Shown: positions 9,747-20,658, numbered from the stretch's first letter. The stretch is 64,000 nucleotides of DNA from Micropterix aruncella (GCA_944548615.1 OX155960.1:32597919-32661918); one strand, 5' to 3'. Program-made: numbers and translations. The notes: generated from the sequence alone by a model not told the origin.

Positions 9747-12549
9747 CTAGTTTAATAGGTCCGTATAGAATTTTTTGTCTACTTCCTTTCGTAAGTATGG
9801 AATCATTTGTAATAAGTCTAGTTTTTTCGCTGCAGATATTTTTGACTTGCACTGAAGTCGAGGAATCTCAAGGGCTTTGAAGTCCTCGGCAGTTTTATGT
9901 CTTTTAAGGACATTCACAACTGTCCATGCTTCAATATCGTTTAGGGTTCGCCGAATTCTTATTTTATAAGATTTTTCTTTTGATATTTTGATACATTGTG
10001 CTTTTGAAATAGCCAGTTTGTCTGTGTTAATAATGGAATCGGCAGCAGCTTGAAAGTTTAGAAAGTCCTCTTCACCCATAGGCATTACCTTGAAGGGCTT
10101 ATCTCTTGCCTCTTCTATCATTTTTATCAAATCAACAGGCACCATGGGGCTGCTTGCTTTTTTTCTTCTCTCGATTAATGCGAAATCTCTGTCGCAGTTT
10201 AAATAGGAATGACCTGTGACAAGGAATTTGTGTTGTATTTCGTCAAAAATACCTAGCTTAATCAAATACAGCCACAGTAGTACCACCATTTTATTTTTGT
10301 TTTGTCCAGCGCAATTATCGCTCCACATAGTTAATTTTCTTTTTGATGTGGCACGGTTGCAAAATACTTTTTTTACACAGGAAGCGATTTCATTTCCTCC
10401 GCGACCAGATATGCCTTCGTGCCACAAGCACATGTAAGCGTCATTAGTGTCGGCAATATGAATGCCCAAATTGAAATTAGATAGTTGCCGGCTGTAGTAT
10501 ACTTGACTGTGTGTTAGTGTTGGGGTTACCAACACCTGCTGGAGATCCATGGTGGCCGTACATGTTTCACTTCCAGGCATTTGGGATTTGATAACATCTC
10601 GTGAAAGTAAATTCAACGCTTTATTAGCTTTCATTTGATGAATTTGTAATTTAACACTTAGTTCGTCTTTATTGTGAACGCTTGCTTTTGTTTGCGCAGT
10701 TAATAAATCACAAGTTCCACAAGTGTCCGTTCTTTTACGTCCAAATTTTATATTGTTAAACTCTTTTTTAAAAGTGTCTGCGTAAAATTTATAGGATATA
10801 TGAGAATCGGAATGCTGCAATTTAAAGGCTTTATAAAGCCTGCTCATGTTAAGGTCGGGACTGAGATACTCCTTTTGTGAGCGCGCCCTCCCATAGTGCG
10901 ATTCCTGTCGAGGGAATGAGTCAACATGTGCTTTAATCGCCTCTACATCTTCGGGGGTAAACTTTCGATTTTTCGTTTTATTGCCCCTCTTTTCTTCATA
11001 TGCATTTTCCCCATTTTTTATTTTTTGTAAGATAATATGCATTTTTTTCTGTTTAATATCGAAAACAGATGCGAATGTCTTACGACAGACCGGTTTCAAG
11101 TTTCCACTACCGTCAGGTAAGGTATAGGACACAGAGCATTGTCGCTTGCTTTCTTGTGGATTTTCGTACTTTCCGTTCCTGCGTCTTTTAATTTTCATGA
11201 CACTCATAAGGCCCATTAGAAAAGACCCTTGCTTTTCATTGGAATCCATTTTATAATATTCTTGAAAGAGTTTAAGTTTCTGCTCGAAAGGGATTTCGGC
11301 GCACTTATTGTAGCATTTGCATATTGCCTAAAACAAGCACAGAATTATGATATTAATATTAATGTTCTAAATAATAAATAATAGCATTGTATAACTTCCT
11401 GTTCCCGCTGTTTTCGTTTTTTGTGAATTTTCTTTCACTGATCAACTCCCGACAAGCTCTCATGACGATACATACTTTTCTTTTCATACATACTTTCTTT
11501 ACCGGTTCTGAAAAGGGGTGTGGTATAATTCGCGGTGGGGGGGGGGGGGGGGGGGGGTACGGCTGAAATACCTTCATAAATTGATTTCACAGTCGTCCTT
11601 ATACAGCAGCTCCCATTTCCATTGTAGGTATGGAACCCTAAGTTTATTCTTCCCAGTTAATGAAATCAGTTCTTTCCAATAAAAGACAATAAAAGACACT
11701 TGCGAAAGAATTTTTAAAATCGGACGACTCATTCTTGAAATATAGGTGCGTACAGACCGACATACAGATTTTTACTTTAGGTACCTATATAAAATCAAGG
11801 CTGGGATGTCTAAAATGGCCACTGCTAAAACTACACGTACTAAGAAGCCGAATTTTTCACCATTTGCCGACATAATCATATAATAATTCATTTTGCACTT
11901 AAATGCTTTCATTTTGGTAAAAATCACCAAGAGGTTGCTAGTTTTTTAAAAACAATTTTTCCTATAGCTAATTTTAACGGCAGCGATTTTAGAACCCCAT
12001 CCAAAATCAATATATCGATAATCTTGGTGGCTGACACCAGGGTAACCTGCATAATACGCAATATTCTTTAAAGTATTATATAATTAGTTGGTATATAAAG
12101 AGTTATGAAGGTCCCTAATTATTGTTATTCTTTCAATTTATTTATTTTAGCGTAAAAAAATAACATACCTACTTGATAAAAAAAATGTTAAACTGACCAT
12201 CATATACTTTGATTAGATGTATAAACAATATACAACTGTTTCCACAGAATGTTAAACCTCGAACTGATTAAAATATGTTCCAGAGAATAGCGTTTACTGT
12301 TCTCCATTACCGTAGTTTTCACATCCCTAAGCGAAACGGTTGGTAAAAACGAAATACCCCAAACATTTATGTTTACTGACATACCTCGGTATTTAGTGGT
12401 TTTTTCGCAGGAATGCACTTCTTCGATGACGACACATATTGTTCTCCATGGATTTTATGCATTTTCCGCCTATTACTCGCATTTTTACACACAGTTTTGC
12501 TAGTTTTTGTGACGCCGCTAACAGAGGCACGGGCGCAGTCATCAGCCAT
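9747..12549 (-). CDS. two-exon transposase-like protein (581 aa), join 12549-12385 and 11327-9747
   Basis: Exon 2 alone encodes 526 residues and opens directly after a strong acceptor ('cttgttttag' on the minus strand). Its first codons carry a Cys cluster (CKCYNKC) that the internal ATG at 11249 would discard. Exon 1 runs from an ATG at 12549 (MADD...) and ends at 12385 before a GTATGT donor. Both junctions are phase 0; the intron is 1057 bp. Expected products of this family, as I recall it, read 'Y.SS.GK.IPAK...' then a CxC..KC block, and the spliced product restores that order. Later motifs, numbered in the 581-aa protein, are CGTC near 258-261, D316 (TMDLQQ), D392 (SDNCAGQNKN) and E441 (DRDFALIER). 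Together these suggest an RNase-H-fold DDE nuclease, possibly the domain catalogued as DUF7869. An upstream in-frame ATG at 12639 would add 30 residues but runs through a subterminal repeat. No internal stop is seen. The biochemical role is inferred, not shown. Confidence 0.75.
11328..12384 (-). other. predicted intron of the transposase gene
   Basis: The donor is GTATGT at 12384 reading leftwards, and the acceptor is TTTTAG at 11330-11328. It holds a poly-G run (about 11536-11557) and a stretch at about 11600-11800 resembling 15.47-15.66 kb ('cattgtaggtatgga...gttcttt', then 'acagaccgacatacagattttt'). The intron may therefore have gained a small repeat. Confidence 0.65.
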
Positions 12550-12748
12550 TTTGTATGGAAACTGACGTTTTACGAGATGGTACTTAGTGCCTTTTAAATT
12601 TTGTAATAGAGCGGCATATGGTGCTTGCGCGAAGTTCAAAGCGGTTTAACGCCTAAAATACGACCACTGGGCACATACTGCTTTATTTAAGTTGGTGGCG
12701 ATGGCATTTAGAGTGATATCTCATACTCAATTTGAAAAATGTGTTTTT

Positions 12749-12781
12749 GGTACTTAGTGCCTTTTTTACTTCAGGTATTCA
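12749..12781 (-). repeat. right terminal inverted repeat (inner part)
   Basis: This is the inverted partner of 9414-9446. Beyond it, 'gttcatagcaatgttaataa' continues the match to the sequence left of the TTAA insertion. Confidence 0.85.
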
Positions 12782-12825
12782 GTTGTTCATAGCAATGTTA
12801 ATAAATATTAATTAATACCTTAATG

Positions 12826-14150
12826 ATATTTAATTGTTTTCATTTTTATTATCTCATAAAGTCATTAACTTCTGAATACCGCAAAGTAAAACTTTCTACA
12901 ATTACTAAAATGTAAATATATCTTCTAAGACATTGGTCTAAATGTCGATTTTTGTTAGTTGATTTTAGAAAAAAAATCCTGGCAGGACCTGGGGGTCTAC
13001 AGATCCCAGATACGGCTATGTTGATATTATTTAATTAGCAAGTTGCATTGGTGTTCGTTACTTTCGACCATAAGTTCCGAAGGCTTTAACACTGTTCTAT
13101 AGGAAAGGAAGCATTTTGTTTATAATTTAGTAATTTAATTAAAAATCTTGTATTGTATAATTTAAAAAAAAAATGTTTTTCATACGTACCTACTATTTCT
13201 CAAAAGATATATTTAAAAAAACTTTAACTCTGCAGTCGAGTAGATCAAATTAAAATATAATTATATCTGTCAAAACCATTTTCTTTCGGACGAGAAACTT
13301 TTGAAGACAAGGGCGTTAAGATACTGATTTTTCTTACATGAAGGTGGGATAAAATATATTGTTTTGAAATCAGCGAAATTAGCACTATGAATTGATATTG
13401 GACTTGACTGGGTCACCTATTTCTTGCTATTGCCTTTGCCCCCTATTAATCACCAGATAAAAACATTTTTAACTTTTATATTTTTCGGACACGCAAGTTA
13501 GTTAATAATAATACCACTTTTTAAATCGATAGCTTTTAAACTAGCCGAAATAAAAGACGGCGACCTACAGACGTTACCGACCTACAGAGGGTTTCGTTTT
13601 TCGTCGTAGTCAAAGTGTGTCAGAACTCCAGACTTGACAATTTGTGTTTTTGGTGTAAATAGGCATCAAAACAGGAGTTATCTACATTACTTGCATTCAT
13701 ACAAGCTGACAAATACACAAATATAAAAAAAACAAGATTATTTGATACATATAAAAAGTAAACACGTTCGCCTAAAATCACTGGCATATTCCAAATTGCT
13801 CTAGAAAGCCGTCGCATATTTTAACGAGTTCTGTGGCATTTAAAATGCTTTTCTTTTTCTGTCCATTAGTTATTTATAACGTGGAACAATCATTCAACCG
13901 TTAAATAAGCGCGTAACGATGCTATTAACCGTATAATTAACACGAATTTTATCTTTGTGTATTTTAAGAGGTAACGAAAGGAGATTTATAATATGTAAGT
14001 ATAATATATGTTATGGAGCATTATGTTAGTTTTTTCGTTCTACCTTTATTTCGCAAATCTACTTAACAAAGTAACCGAGACAGTTATATGGATCTTAATA
14101 CTAGCAATAACAATGAAATACAGCACAGAATGGATATCATAAACACACAT
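12826..14150. other. no gene supported
   Basis: AT-rich DNA with only short frames, such as a 65-codon minus-strand frame at 13620-13817 with no known motif. No repeat structure was recognised. Confidence 0.5.
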
Positions 14151-14152
14151 AT

Positions 14153-14359
14153 TTATTTATCTATACGTAAATAAATAATTTTACACACAAACTTTAAAAC
14201 GATGCGGACTGAAATAAAAACTGTCAAGACCCCATGCTGCTGAATTGCGCGCCCCAATAGATGCCACACACTATATTGGTGCGTGAGAACGGCTTCGCAA
14301 ACAGATAGTGAGAACGAGCACGATTTACTGGATACTAAAAGACCTCCCTTCGTTAGCAA
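14153..14359 (-). pseudogene. possible LINE ORF2 C-terminal relic
   Basis: The 68-codon frame contains 'SCSFSLSVCEAVLTHQYSVW' and then 'LLGRAIQQH'. This resembles the tail of Jockey-type polyproteins: 'F.LP..RT...Q.SP..R....N'. The match is short and no catalytic motif is present. Confidence 0.3.
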
Positions 14360-14369
14360 CCTAAGGTTT

Positions 14370-15040
14370 TGGATTTGAAATAGATTAATTAAAAAATATA
14401 TGACATGGTCAGAAATTATTTTTTAAAAGAGTGAATTATATGCAGAATTATATTAGAACAAATGCAGAAATGCTATATAAATAATACTGCTTGGAATAAC
14501 GAATAAAGCTGCTAGACAGCTTGAAATAAGGAAACTTTATAAAAACTTGTAAGTTTTTTCCAATCTTAGGATAATATAAAAATCTCCATACGGATTTCAG
14601 AAGACCACATTTATCTCTAAGCGACTTCTAACAAATAAATTCTTCATCGTGTCCATAACCCGAATATTATTGAAGTGCTTGGATTTTTCATATATATGTA
14701 CGAGTATGTATACAACTAAATGTTAAATGCATAACCAAATGTTATGTTTTGTATTTTCTCAGATCGAACAACTTGCACTTCTTTGAGCTTTTGGACCTCG
14801 TGCAACAGCTTATGACCTCAGGGGTTTAAAAAAGTAAGATGCTTTTCCCTACCTACATTATTTTTCTCTTCTAATTTCCATAAAGAAATATTTGTTAAAG
14901 AAAGTGTATAAAACGTTTGAGGATTTTCGACACAAGAATAGAGTTAGTGCGCACGTGTGAGCAGTTTTAAGATATTTTTACGTTAAAGGGCGAAAAAATT
15001 ATTCCCTAAAATCCCCAAAAACGTGTTTTCTCTACCGATA
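14370..15040. other. no gene supported
   Basis: AT-rich. No frame, repeat or RNA gene recognised. Confidence 0.5.
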
Positions 15041-15290
15041 TTTTTACGAAGTACGATATTTTATGAACATACGATTTTTTTTTAAATATGTTATTTTATA
15101 AAAGTACAACTTTTAAAAAAATGTACGATATTTTCAGAATGTACAATATTTTTTGGAAATACGATAATTTTAGCAAAGTACGATATTTTCTGATAGTACG
15201 GAATTTTCTAAAGTACCTACGGGGTTTTCTGAAAGTTAAATTATATTTTCAAAAAGTACGATATTGTTTAGAAACGATACTTTCTTAGAG
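15040..15290 (+). repeat. degenerate ~18-bp tandem array (AAGTACGATATTTTCTGA-like)
   Basis: About ten variants of 'AGTACGATATTTTCTGA' follow one another with spacing mostly between 16 and 25 bp, for example near 15053, 15123, 15177, 15196 and 15257. The open frame over it is only a by-product of the repeat. It looks like an old microsatellite-derived satellite. Confidence 0.6.
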
Positions 15291-15459
15291 ATGAATATTT
15301 ATGGAAAGAACGGTTTTATTTTAATTACGGTATTTTTCGCATCTCCGCCCGAAGTCGAGCCCACTTACCCTACTCATGCCGAACCTAACTTGCACGGACT
15401 TACCCAGGTCATTTCGCACCTCCGCCCGGCTTGCCCTGATCATACGCGGCTAAAATGTG

Positions 15460-15670
15460 ATTCCAAAGAGGTCCGTTTGTATGGAAACTCCCGTTTCTAT
15501 AGTAGGTACGGATCCTCTTATCAAATCAGCTCTTCCCATTGATGAATAAAACAGATCAGCAAAAGAATTTAAAATAAATGTACAACGGGTTTTTGAGATA
15601 TCTATGAAACAAACATACAGACAGACGAACAGATTTTTCTTTCTTTTTCTTGTTCTAAATGTTCTGAAAC
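15460..15670 (+). repeat. dispersed repeat fragment shared with the transposase intron
   Basis: 'tatagtaggtacgga', 'ctcttcccattgatgaa' and the close 'acatacagacagacgaacag' followed by 'atttttctt' parallel the 11.62-11.79 kb block. The run of 'acagac' before a T-rich end is typical of LINE 3' tails in this lineage. Confidence 0.4.
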
Positions 15671-15916
15671 GTGGAGAAATTTGATTTTGAGGGAATAGAT
15701 TTCCCTTTTTGAAGATTTTTAGGTAAATTCATGACGCTTCGCGCTGGCCTTGTTTTTTGCGAGTCGGCTGAAATTTCACATTTCCACATATAAATAAAAC
15801 CTTTCCCGGATATAATACTATTCCACAGATACATAGCACATTTTATCTTAGTTAGGTGATATGCTGTCGTCCTAGGTAAATGTGTTTTATTTTCTTCTAA
15901 GTTTCATTTTTGATTG

Positions 15917-16690
15917 GTAGATCATTTATTTATTTATTTGTTTATTCGCTTATTATTAATCACCATTACAGTATAAGCAATGCATTGAGTAGTAAAATAT
16001 AATAAATATATGACCGTAATTATACAAATAGAATGTCACTTCAAAAACTAGCAATCATATAAAGTGCTCCCTCGGCATTCGCCTGTAATGTAACATTTTA
16101 GATTCGATTTTGAGCATTACGTTATAATACTGCCTCCCTGACTGACGAGCATTCGCCTGTAATGTAACATAGATTCGCATGTAATGTAACATAGACGGTT
16201 ACAAGTAAAGATGCGCGTTTCTCAACTCTAGTTACAAGTGGTGCGCATTGATGTTACAAGTTGTATCAAAATATTACAGATTGTATCATTACAGGTTGCG
16301 CACTGTAATCAGCTCGGATCTTCTCCTCACTGATGTACTGCTCGATTCTGTAACGTTACATTACAGGCGAATGCTCCCGGTGAGGGTGCACTTTAAGAAT
16401 AAATAGATATTGATGGCGTGCAATTTAAACGAATGACTGTTTGCGGTATAAATATCAAAATCTGGTGCCATCGAGTGAATTTCATTTAAGCGCCGCAAAG
16501 CACGCGCCAATAACTTCCACCTCGTAAGGTTAGTGCGCAAGAACGGCTCCGATCGGGTGCGATCGAGCACGGAGATAATTATTAGGTACGATAATATCCA
16601 CCTTGGCTAGTAAGCTAGGGTTATCAGTTTTACCATGAATTAGATTCAAAAGACAGGACATGGTCAGCATTTCTCCTCTGAGACATAGAG
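15917..16690 (-). pseudogene. LINE (Jockey/CR1-like) 3' relic, copy 1, split by a MITE
   Basis: The minus strand encodes 'RTNLTRWKLLARALRRLNEI', the typical C-terminal block of lepidopteran Jockey-like ORF2 (RTN......RA...N). The stretch aligns over several hundred bases with 53480-53965. It is interrupted by a 0.3-kb inverted-repeat element (16075-16374) that is absent from the other copy. Its left end is a (TTTA)n run, the remains of a 3' tail. No RT catalytic core remains. Confidence 0.7.
16075..16374. mobile_element. MITE with 20-bp perfect TIRs and internal repeats
   Basis: Left end 'gcattcgcctgtaatgtaac' (16075-16094) is exactly inverted at 16355-16374. The core 'attcgcctgtaatgtaac' recurs near 16150, with a variant ('attcgcatgtaatgtaac') near 16172. 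'GCTCCC' occurs just outside both ends (about 16065-16070 and 16373-16378), suggesting a short target duplication. The element is non-coding. Its absence from the homologous LINE relic at 53.5 kb confirms it as an insertion. Confidence 0.8.
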
Positions 16691-17590
16691 AATCAACATG
16701 TGTTAGAAGTACCTATCCGGCCATAACCCATTTGCTTGTTCTTTTTTGTCTATTCTGACGCCATACATTTTGCCCACCTTTCTGTCAAACTCTTCCTCGT
16801 TTTTCCTGCAATTGATTACATGTTATCAAGAACTATATATATAGGTACTAAAACGTTTCTAATCGGCTCCACTATCGTGAAATTAAACTCAATTGTTATT
16901 TTGCAATTATTTCTTATTTCACATACCCTAATCAAAATAAATACATCGGGAATTAAACAAGTTTAAAAAGTTATAAACCAATTTGTTAAAAATAAAAGAT
17001 AGGACTACGATGATGAGCTTAGAATACTCTAGAACTCCTAAACTACCGTTATACTCAGAGATGAAAAGTTGGCCATCAGCATTAGCGGGCGACTGAGTGA
17101 CTCGCTATTCCGTGCTTTACCTGGACATGAATGAATGCCCTTATTTGACATTAGCGCGATAGTGAGGTGACCCGACTCTCATTTGATATTCCGTGGGCAA
17201 AGTCGCAGACGGCGCGGTGCACTTTTAATTCCTGCACGATGATCCTCAGTCGAGACGATGCTATCGCTGATCTGATAGTAATGGAACTGTTGTTTTTGTG
17301 GTCTGTGCCGGAATGCCACCGGACGTGGCCCGCATACATTTGCTCGGATTAAATCGTTGAGGTACGATTGCGAAGGTTGCTTTCATGTAGTCTTTGTAAG
17401 GGGTAGAGGGATCGTTCCTGACGGAGTTTTCCTTAGGTTGCCTTCATTCTTTGTAAGGGGTAAAGGGGTGATTACTGTTGGAAATGTAAGAATTTTTGTA
17501 AATAGTTCAATGTAAAAAAATATTAATCAACATACATATTTAAAAAATATAGTTAAGTTTCTGCACCTAAGTTTCATAAAATAATAATCT
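16690..17590. other. no gene supported; short direct repeat near 17.4 kb
   Basis: A moderately GC-rich block lies at 17.05-17.47 kb. Near its end 'ctttgtaaggggta' plus 'gaggg' or 'aaggg' occurs twice, about 67 bp apart. This could be part of an LTR or an old transposon but nothing diagnostic is visible. Confidence 0.35.
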
Positions 17591-17885
17591 CTCAAATCAA
17601 ATCAAATCGCATTTATTGTCTTCAAAACGCTTAATGTTAAGATAACTTTAAAATGTATACTAAATATTTCATTAGAGACTCACCACACAATTGAGTTATA
17701 TTAGATATTTATAACTATAGTTAGTCATGAAATTATAATATTAAAATTAAATTGTCCTATAAATAAGAAATATAATTGATTATGGGAGACAATTAGAAAT
17801 AATAGTAATACTAAAATAATCAATGAAATGGTACAAATGTCAAGTTAAATAAATAAAATCGAGATGGAAATTGACAGTCATCTAA
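17591..17885. other. AT-rich, probable retroelement 3' flank
   Basis: Sequence begins 'caaatcaaatcaaatcgcat', a short CAAAT microsatellite, and 'tttattgtcttcaaaacgc'. Position and texture suit the 3' untranslated part of the minus-strand LINE relic to the right. Confidence 0.35.
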
Positions 17886-18660
17886 TTATAATTCGTTTAT
17901 ATTATATAATTCTCTCGCAATAAGGTAGCCTTTTAATTTCGATTTAAATTGGGCTATTTTTCCGTTTCTACATATAATGTTAATATTCTCTGGCAGTTTA
18001 TTGTAACATTTGATGTATGGTTAGTCGGCCATGACTCGATAACCATTTCTTTATTTTATTTTTGAATTGTCTAAATGTTAAATTCATTTTTATTACTAAG
18101 CTATTTTTTAAAACTTGTATCGTTGGTCTTCGGTTCTGAATTATTCCTAAATTTAAATTATTGTCCAAAAATAGCTTTAAGAAGGAAGTATGTATTTAGA
18201 AAAAGTTGCCACAATCAAGGACTTTAGCTTCCATAAAAAGTTTATTGGCGATATGGTCTGTCGAGAATATTTTTTAGTATAAATTTCCGCGTCACTTGCA
18301 ATGGCTCTAACAGGGTTTTACCACATCCACCCCATCCAATTATGCCGTAAGTAATAAGCGATTCACATTTGTAGCGTCCGTAGCCCCGTTGACACCGGTT
18401 CTCCTCGTTGTTACCGAAGTTAAGCAGCGGCGGGCGCGGTCAATACTGTGATGGGTGACCGCCTGAGTGTTTGACTGCGTGATGCTACAAATGCCCACCT
18501 AGAAGATGGTGTCAATAGGCAACAAGGCGGGTTCCACGAAAAGGCATATGCCTTGTTAGTAAAAAAAAAAAGCATGATAAACACTTTTAGGGTTTTGGAA
18601 TCCAGAATATTCCTCAGTTCTTTGAAAACATATCCAAGGATTCCCACCTTTGTAGCCACA
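17886..18660 (-). pseudogene. LINE RT thumb relic, interrupted by a 5S-derived insertion
   Basis: Reading the minus strand from 18660, the frame gives 'ATKVGILGYVFKELRNI'. After the insertion it resumes as 'CESLITYGIIGWGGCGKTLL' and then 'EPLQV', the thumb block 'TYGI..WG.....L..LQ..Q+..L+.I' of Jockey/CR1-type reverse transcriptases. The remaining part down to 17.9 kb is frameshifted but parallels the neighbouring copy at 18.8-19.09 kb. Confidence 0.7.
18371..18571 (+). mobile_element. 5S-rRNA-derived SINE-like unit with A tail
   Basis: Positions 18371-18488 (118 nt) follow eukaryotic 5S rRNA closely in their core: 'accgaagttaagcagcggcg', 'ggcgcggtcaatact' and 'gatgggtgaccgcct'. This covers the internal control region used by TFIIIA and Pol III. 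The ends gtagc and gctac still pair as helix I although they differ from ordinary 5S. About 70 nt of unrelated sequence follow, then an A11 run. A 5S head, a unique body and an A tail fit a SINE3-type element; a simple retro-copied 5S pseudogene is the alternative. No clear target duplication was found. Confidence 0.7.
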
Positions 18661-19092
18661 TTATGTAGATGGGAGTTCCAACGGAGGAAGCAATTGAGAG
18701 TGATTTATTTTTAAATACGCTAAACGGCAAATTAATTTTCATTTTCATATCGATTGAAGATTGTGCACATCTCGGCATAAGAGTAATTAATATCTTAATC
18801 CAAATTATGTTTTCATCTTTTGTATTACTAAACTATTTTCTAAAACTTGTCTAGTTGGTCTTAGGTTCTGAAGTATTCCAAAAGTTGAATTATTATCCAA
18901 ATATCGCTTTAAGAGGGGATTTTTAAGAAGAAGTAGCCTACAATCAAGAATTTCAGCTTCCATATAAAGTTCATTGGTGGGTTGGCGATATGGTCTACGG
19001 AGTATAGTTTTTAGTATAGATTTCTGTGCAACTTGCAATGGCTCTAGCAGGGCTTTAGCACAAACATTGATTTTGACAATAAAAAAAAACAT
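18661..19092 (-). pseudogene. second LINE RT thumb relic, adjacent copy
   Basis: The frame 19092-18805 encodes 'AKALLEPLQVAQKSILKTIL' and then 'RRPYRQPTNELYMEAEILDC', the block after the RT thumb in Jockey/CR1-type elements. It closely parallels the copy at 17.9-18.35 kb, so two related fragments lie side by side. No catalytic core remains; one stop and frame changes separate it from flanking pieces. Confidence 0.65.
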
Positions 19093-20165
19093 AGTTTGTT
19101 AAAAGTACAAAATCAGTTATTATAGCGAATACCTATAACAGCGACGCATTGTATGTCGGCTTCTTGAAGATGACATTTGTGAAAGTATATACCATTTATC
19201 AACTTGATTTTTTAAAACTTTGTATGGTTAATACTTTTTAATTGGTTTTACTAGGAATCAATCATTTACTTGGTTTTACTTACATCTGACGAAAAAATCT
19301 TGTATCCAAAATATAGCAAAATTCTCTCTTCTTTGATATTGCCTTGTTACGGTATGTTTTTTGCAGGGGATATTGCCTCTTTTCTCCCTCTTTTCTTTCT
19401 GTTTTATTCCTCTCGGCTCACGGACGCTATACGTCAGGCCTACGTTTCACCTGAACCGCGCTCTCAGCGGCCTATCTTTGTAACTCTGAAACAATTCATC
19501 TATTAAAAATGGCTAAAGAAATAAATATTCACTCCATAATATTCATTCAGACAACCTAGAGTTTGGTGGAAAGGATATATTGCACTAAAACTGTTTTAGC
19601 CACCATTTTTGCAAGATAATAGGTAGGTCAAAAACTTAGTATATAATGTAGGAAGCCACGTATTATAAGCTCTGTCAAAATCAAACCTACCCTACCTGTT
19701 GCAAAGTAAAATCGTTATTGTTCCTAGACTAATTTAATTTATTGGCATATATGTTTTTTGTTGGCACTATAAAAAACGACGGCTTTTTGTGTGTAATCAG
19801 CCTATTCAGGCTATATGTTTTTGTTCTTTTGAGTGAAAAGATCATTTAGAAGCGACGATTTTTCAGATTTAAAGAGTTTTTCTTATGATGAATCTTGTTT
19901 ATTTAAGCTATGAATAATTACTGTCTATGGATTAAGTAGAGGTACGTATATCAAGTAAATTTATTATTTTGGAAACGGCCGGTTGAAAGGCGAAATCTGT
20001 CAATTTTAAGGAGGCGTTTTATTGGTGAAATTTTTGAGTTTTTAAGATGAGGGATTTTTTTCGTCTAGCAAACGTTGAAATTTTGTAAAATAATCTATTT
20101 AGGTTGTAAACGCATATGCATCTAAGATTTGCAACCAAAAATCCTCATTTTTTTAAGATACGTGG
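19093..20165. other. no gene supported
   Basis: One 78-codon plus-strand frame at 19270-19506 lies in a pyrimidine-rich then GC-richer patch and matches nothing known. No structural repeat seen. Confidence 0.45.
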
Positions 20166-20170
20166 CTTGT

Positions 20171-20658
20171 ACACTGACAAAAATATAAAGATATAAAGAT
20201 AAAAATATAAAGATAAAAAATATAAGAGACACGAAAATATGCATGCTTCAACAAGGATGCGTATTTGTAGTATATTATAGTATATAACTGGGACTGTGAC
20301 GCATACGCATGAATTAACATGACCCGTGACGGTGTTGGTGAGACGGTAATTACAGTGCCGTAACAGTAAAAAATAATGTTATTTCTTTACGTCGCGACCT
20401 TGGGATCTGGCTTCTAACATGACAGCGTGTAGTAGTATACGTACGGTTATACTCGGCCACACGAATCATGTTGAACCTACAGTATACTGTAATATCCTTA
20501 TTAACCGAACGGAAAATGTTGATACATATAATCGAGTAATAGAGTTTCAAAAAAAGTCCTTATAATTGAATAAAATTAGGATGAAACATCGTTATTCTGT
20601 ATAAAACCGTAATAAGAAAATGGTAATGTAAGAATCAATCCAATATTTTTCTCAGTGT
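20171..20658. mobile_element. MITE with ACACTGASAAAAATAT ends
   Basis: The left end 'acactgacaaaaatat' (20171 on) is mirrored at the right by 'atatttttctcagtgt' ending at 20658. Interior blocks recur elsewhere: around 59270-59557 in inverted order, and the right end near 21340-21380. CACTG ends are seen in Chapaev-type elements, but no target duplication could be fixed, so superfamily is open. Confidence 0.6.

Larger units (their letters stand above)
9051..12825 (-). mobile_element. DNA transposon with long TIRs and a two-exon DDE-type transposase gene
   Basis: The inner part of each terminal inverted repeat is nearly perfect: 9414-9446 and 12749-12781 share 'TGAATACCTGAAG' followed by 'TAAAAAAGGCACTAAGT'. 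Outside these, 'attaacattgctatgaa' occurs on the plus strand near 9064-9080 and inverted near 12785-12805, so the repeats extend outwards. On the left they are interrupted by a TTAA-flanked insertion (9100-9405). Subterminal copies of 'aaaggcacta' lie at 9654-9671 and 9687-9697, and inverted ones near 12580-12600. The only long gene lies between the repeats. Exact outer ends and target duplication are not resolved. Confidence 0.75.

Noticed and set aside
9747..11249. Single-exon 500-residue reading of the transposase starting at the ATG at 11249
   Set aside because: The frame is open upstream to a strong splice acceptor and includes a conserved-looking Cys cluster; a matching 5' exon with a phase-0 donor exists.
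18371..18488. Functional 5S rRNA gene
   Set aside because: The ends and several loop positions differ from eukaryotic 5S, it lies inside a LINE relic and runs into unrelated sequence with an A tail; no T-run terminator directly after it.
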